64,000 nucleotides of DNA from Lepturacanthus savala (Eukaryota; Chordata; Actinopteri; Scombriformes; Trichiuridae), in NCBI GenBank assembly GCA_030544235.1, contig JARUPU010000033.1, forward strand, positions 992,001 through 1,056,000, written 5' to 3'. Positions 58,837-64,000 of this stretch are shown in pieces; within the stretch, counting starts at the first letter, position 1, and each line of letters begins with the position of its first letter. Both the position numbers and the translations under genes were made by a program. Under the pieces are notes generated by a model. That model was given only the letters and a program-made list of their open reading frames with translations, made no database searches and was not told the DNA's origin.

Positions 58837-59359
58837 ATCTAATGTCTGAGGATTTTAATAACATACATAGATGTACTGTGAAGGTTTTAGGTTAAGTATG
58901 TTATACATGGATATTAATACATTAGATATAGATATTTTATGCAAGTGACATAAATACATGAATAAATTAATTTAAATAAAATAATGTATTAAGGAGGTAT
59001 ATAGCTACATATCAAAGACATGGCATCTCATAAGAATACCCTCCTCAATGATGATGTTGGAAAATATCTTAGATGATAGAATTCAGAATTTTTGAGTTAG
59101 AAGCAGTTGGTCTGTGTCAGTGATGTCATCATCACCATGGAAAGACCACAGCTTCGTGACTGAGCTGATTTCTCTAAAAGACATGAAATCCGATTGGTCA
59201 ATAGTTTTTCATCAATAACTTTGGATTTAAAGTCCCCACAACCATCAAACTTTGTAGTATTAATAAAGAGGACCCCAGCATCCCATCCATGGTATCACGA
59301 CCATTATAAAACTCCAGCAAGGACTCCCAACAGCCCAGACCCAACTCACAATTTCCGCG
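58837..59359. other. Intergenic, nothing recognised, right arm
   Basis: Mirror of 15012-15534. Confidence 0.5.
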
Positions 59360-59732
59360 TGAATTGTCTAGTTTTTCTTTAACTTTACTTCTCATCATTA
59401 CAGACATTGATTTCAACAACAACATCATTACATACTCACAATACATTTTAACTTTTAATTTAATGTTAGTATAGGCATTTCAGGCACTAGAGTGCGTTTG
59501 ACCACTGTTGTTGACACAGTTGTTCTTCCTTGTACCCACTGGTGTATGTAAAGCCTTATATTTGAGATTGAACAAGGCCTTCCCATGGCTTCTTGATGAA
59601 ATTATTTAAATTCATGTGGCCTTCTGTCACCTTTGTGCTGTTCCTGTAATAACCCCAGTGGTGACCTTTATGCCAAAAGAATTTCACTTTGTTACTATAG
59701 ATGTCTGGATTCTGGATGTCTGGAAAACGATA
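59360..59732 (-). repeat. Satellite-flanking module, copy 3
   Basis: Inverted copy of 14640-15011. Confidence 0.8.
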
Positions 59733-60411
59733 TCGGACTTTCCCAGGTGAATTTCTAATCCAAAACTATACCATTGCACATAAAATGAAAGGTAAATAAG
59801 ATTTTCTGTAAAAAAAATATTGCACTGATTAGGCCGACATAGCTTTCTATCTTATTGTGCTCTTCAGAATGAGAGAAAGATTCTGGAGCCATAAAAACTT
59901 TAAAACATGAACCACATGAAAACAATAGCTTTCCCAGGTGAATTCTTAATGTAAAACTATACCATTGTACATAAAATCAAAGGTAAACAAGATTTTCTGT
60001 AAAACTCTTATGGTTTTACAGAAAATCTTGAAAGGTATGTAGGCCTGATTAGGCCTACATACCTTTTTATCTTTTAGGCTCTTCAGACCGAGAGAATGCT
60101 TCTGGAGCCATAAAAAGTTTAAAACATGAACCACATGAAAACAATAGCTTTTCCAGGTGAATTTGTAGTTCAAAACTATACCGTTTTACGTAAAGTAAAA
60201 GGTAAACAAGATTTTCTGTAAAAATATTGCACTGATTTAGACGTACATCACTTTTTATCTTATTGTGCTCTTCAGACCGAGAGAAAGCTTCGGGAGCCAT
60301 AAAAAGTTTAAAACATGAACCAAATGAAAACAATAGCTTTCCCAGATGAAATTCTAATCCCAAACTATACCATTTCACACAAAGTAAAAGGTAAATAAGA
60401 TTTTCTGTAAA
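59733..60411 (-). repeat. Decayed edge monomers with double hairpin, right
   Basis: Inverted copy of 13991-14640. The two perfect hairpins lie at 59988-60066. The encoded 103-codon frame differs from the left by one residue. Confidence 0.9.
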
Positions 60412-63400
60412 AATATTTCACTGATTTAGATGTACATGGCTTTTTACCTCATTGTGCTCTTCCGACCGAGAGAATGCATATGGAGCAATAAAAACTTTAA
60501 AACATAAACCACATGAAAACAATAGCTTTTCCAGGTGAATTTCTGATCCAAAACAATACCATTTTACATATAGTAAATAGTAAATGATATTTTCTATAAA
60601 AATATTGAACTGATTTAGGCCTATATAGCTTTTTGTCTTTTTGGGCTCTTCAGACCGAGAGAATGCATATGGAGCAATAAAAAGTTTAAAACACAAACCA
60701 CATGAAAACAATAGCTTTTCCAGGTGAATTTCTGATCCAAAACTATACCATTTTACATATAGTAAAAGGTAAATAAGATTTTCTGTAAAAATATTGTACT
60801 GATGTAGGCCTACATAGCTTTTGGTCTTTTTGTGCTCTTCCGACCGAGAGAATGCATATGGAGCAATAAAAGGTTTAAAACACAAACCACATGAAAACAA
60901 TAGCTTTTCCAGGTGAATTTCTGATCCAAAACTATACCATTTTACATATAGTAAAAGGTAAATAAGATTTTCTGTAAAAATATTGTACTGATTTAGGCCT
61001 ACATAGCTTTTGGTCTTTTTGTGCTCTTCCGACCGAGAGAATGCATATGGAGCAATAAAACTTTAAAACACAAACCACATGAAAACAATAGCTTTTCCAG
61101 GTGAATTTCTGATCCAAAACTATACCATTTCACATAAAGTAAAAGGTAAATAAGTTTTTCTATGAAAATATTGTACTGATTTAGGCCTATATAGCTTTTT
61201 GTCTTTTTGGGCTCTTCAGACCGAGAGAATGCATATGGAGCAATAAAAACTTTAAAACACAAACCACATGAAAACAATAGCTTTTCCAGGTGAATTTCTG
61301 ATCCAAAACTATACCATTTTACATATAGTAAAAGGTAAATAAGATTTTCTGTAAAAATATTGTACTGATTTAGGCCTACATAGCTTTTGGTCTTTTTGTG
61401 CTCTTCCGACCGAGAGAATGCATATGGAGCAATAAAAACTTTAAAACACAAACCACATGAAAACAATAGCTTTTCCAGGTGAATTTCTGATCCAAAACTA
61501 TACCATTTCACATAAAGTAAAAGGTAAATAAGTTTTTCTATAAAAATATTGTACTGATTTAGGCCTATATAGCTTTTTGTCTTTTTGGGCTCTTCAGACC
61601 GAGAGAATGCATATGGAGCAATAAAAACTTTAAAACACAAACCACATGAAAACAATAGCTTTTCCAGGTGAATTTCTGATCCAAAACTATACCATTTTCC
61701 ATATAGTAAAAGGTAAATAAGATTTTCTGTAAAAATATTGTACTGATTTAGGCCTACATAGCTTTTGGTCTATTTGTGCTCTTCCGACCGAGAGAATGCA
61801 TATGGAGCAATAAAAACTTTAAAACACAAACCACATGAAAACAATAGCTTTTCCAGGTGAATTTCTGATCCAAAACTATACCATTTCATATAAAGTAAAA
61901 GGTAAATAAGTTTTTCTATAAAAATATTGTACTGATTTAGGCCTATATAGCTTTTTGTCTTTTTGGGCTCTTCAGACCGAGAGAATGCATATGGAGCAAT
62001 AAAAACTTTAAAACACACACCACATGAAAACAATAGCTTTTCCAGGTGAATTTCTGATCCAAAACTATACCATTTCACATAAAGTAAAAGGTAAATAAGT
62101 TTTTCTATAAAAATATTGTACTGATTTAGGCCTATAGAGCTTTTTGTCTTTTTGGGCTCTTCAGACCGAGAGAATGCATATGGAGCAATAAAAACTTTAA
62201 AACACAAACCACATGAAAACAATAGCTTTTCCAGGTGAATTTCCGATTCAAAACTATACCATTTCACATAAAGTAAAAGGTAAATAAGTTTTTCTATAAA
62301 AATATTGTACTGATTTAGGCCTATATAGCTTTTTGTCTTTTTGGGCTCTTCAGACCGAGAGAATGCATATGGAGCAATAAAAACTTTAAAACACAAACCA
62401 CATGAAAACAATAGCTTTTCCAGGTGAATTTCTGATCCAAAACTATACCATTTTACATATAGTAAAAGGTAAATAAGATTTTCTGTAAAAATATTGTACT
62501 GATTTAGGCCTACATAGCTTTTGGTCTTTTTGTGCTCTTCCGACCGAGAGAATGCATATGGAGCAATAAAAACTTTAAAACACAAACCACATGAAAACAA
62601 TAGCTTTTCCAGGTGAATTTCTGATCCAAAAATGTACCATTTCACATAAAGTTAAAGGTAAATAAGATTTTCTGTAAAAATATTGTTCTGATTTAGACTT
62701 ATATAGCTTTTTGTCTTTTTGTGCTCTTCAGACCGAGAGAATGCATATGGAGCAATAAAAACTTTAAAACACAAACCACATGAAAACAATAGCTTTTCCA
62801 GGTGAATTTCTGATCCAAAACTATACCATTTCACATAAAGTAAAAGGTAAATAAGTTTTTCTATAAAAATATTGTACTGATTTAGGCCTATATAGCTTTT
62901 TGTCTTTTTGGGCTCTTCAGACCGAGAGAATGCATATGGAGCAATAAAAACTTTAAAACACAAACCACATGAAAACAATAGCTTTTCCAGGTGAATTTCT
63001 GATCCAAAACTATACCATTTTACATAAAGTAAAAGGTAAATAAGTTTTTCTATAAAAATATTGTACTGATTTAGGCCTATATAGCTTTTTGTCTTTTTGG
63101 GCTCTTCAGACCGAGAGAATGCATATGGAGCAATAAAAACTTTAAAACACAAACCACATGAAAACAATAGCTTTTCCAGGTGAATTTCTGATCCAAAACT
63201 ATACCATTTCACATAAAGTAAAAGGTAAATAAGTTTTTCTATAAAAATATTGTACTGATTTAGGCCTATATAGCTTTTTGTCTTTTTGGGCTCTTCAGAC
63301 CGAGAGAATGCATATGGAGCAATAAAAACTTTAAAACACAAACCACATGAAAACAATAGCTTTTCCAGGTAAATTTCTGATCCAAAACTATACCATTTCA

Positions 63401-64000
63401 CATAAAGTAAAAGGTAAATAAGTTTTTCTATGAAAATATTGTACTGATTTAGGCCTATATAGCTTTTTGTCTTTTTGGGCTCTTCAGACCGAGAGAATGC
63501 ATATGGAGCAATAAAAACTTTAAAACACAAACCACATGAAAACAATAGCTTTTCCAGGTGAATTTCTGATCCAAAACTATACCATTTCATATAAAGTAAA
63601 AGGTAAATGAGTTTTTCTATAAAAATATTGTACTGATTTAGGCCTATATAGCTTTTTGTCTTTTTGGGCTCTTCAGACCGAGAGAATGCATATGGAGCAA
63701 TAAAAACTTTAAAACACAAACCACATGAAAACAATAGCTTTTCCAGGTGAATTTCTGATCCAAAACTATACCATTTCACATAAAGTAAAATTTAAATAAG
63801 TTTTTCTATAAAAATATTGTACTGATTTAGGCCTATATAGCTTTTTGTCTTTTTGGGCTCTTCAGACCGAGAGAATGCATATGGAGCAATAAAAACTTTA
63901 AAACACAAACCACATGAAAACAATAGCTTTTCCAGGTGAATTTCTGATCCAGAACTATACCATTTCACATAAAGTAAAAGGTAAATAAGATTTTCTGTAA
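60412..64000 (-). repeat. 189-bp satellite array, right
   Basis: About 19 monomers in minus orientation, continuing past the window edge. The same open frame per monomer is seen. Variant order differs from the left array (for example SYVG and SYIG types alternate near 60,800-61,700, and a run of uniform units spans 62,840-63,960), so it is not a mirror of the left array. The palindrome therefore stops at the satellite edge. Confidence 0.95.

Noticed and set aside
13960..60412. Palindrome as a simple fold-back sequencing artefact
   Set aside because: A fold-back copy would be identical apart from random errors and have no loop. Here a 6-kb loop, a 562-bp duplication, several frame-relevant indels and concentrated divergence near the centre separate the arms. 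A haplotype-joining error remains possible and is noted in the finding.

Overview
The window is eukaryotic repeat-rich DNA, most likely from a ray-finned (teleost) fish. This is inferred from the mix of families: a 189-bp AT-rich satellite, an intron-containing Helitron with a PIF1-like helicase, a fish-type L1 clade LINE with ORF1, an EnSpm/CMC-like transposase with a C2H2 finger, SAMD3-like and P2X7-like exons of the kinds multiplied in fish genomes, a hAT insertion, and long (CA)n and (TTA)n tracts. I see no bacterial operon, rRNA, tRNA or CRISPR array.

Layout. The window is one very large imperfect palindrome. The left arm runs from about 13,960 to 34,540 and the right arm from about 40,534 to 60,412 on the opposite strand. 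Mirrored coordinates add up to about 74,364-75,074. A non-repeated loop of about 6 kb (34,540-40,534) lies between them. Outside the arms are satellite arrays: 1-13,990 (about 74 monomers, + orientation) and 60,412-64,000 (about 19 monomers, - orientation). Both point inward, but they are not monomer-by-monomer mirror copies.

Going inward, each arm holds: (1) decayed satellite edge monomers with a double hairpin; (2) a flank module of unknown nature; (3) a 5'-truncated LINE 3' end; (4) a Helitron-like multi-exon gene with a C76-like protease domain, a basic repeat and a broken PIF1-like helicase; (5) a piggyBac-like terminus; (6) SAMD3-like exons; (7) an EnSpm/CMC-like transposase with a C2H2 finger; (8) a 5-6 kb L1-like LINE with target-site duplications, itself hit by a 785-bp hAT element; (9) microsatellites and a 37-bp minisatellite; (10) exons of a P2X7-like gene. 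The loop holds a short telomere-like tract, a gag/protease remnant of an endogenous retrovirus, two direct copies of a dispersed repeat, a 24-bp minisatellite, and a third copy of the satellite edge that abuts the right-arm breakpoint.

The arms are near-identical through the transposon nest but are distinct copies. The left arm has a 562-bp tandem duplication, a 5-bp insertion, a 7-bp deletion and a nonsense codon. The right arm lacks about 180 bp and the first P2X7-like exon. All coding regions except a few short exons are broken. The simplest reading is a transposon graveyard next to a (peri)centromere-like satellite that was duplicated in inverted orientation. The arrangement itself is the main novelty. 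It is either a real palindrome or two haplotypes joined head to head by the assembler, and raw long reads would decide.
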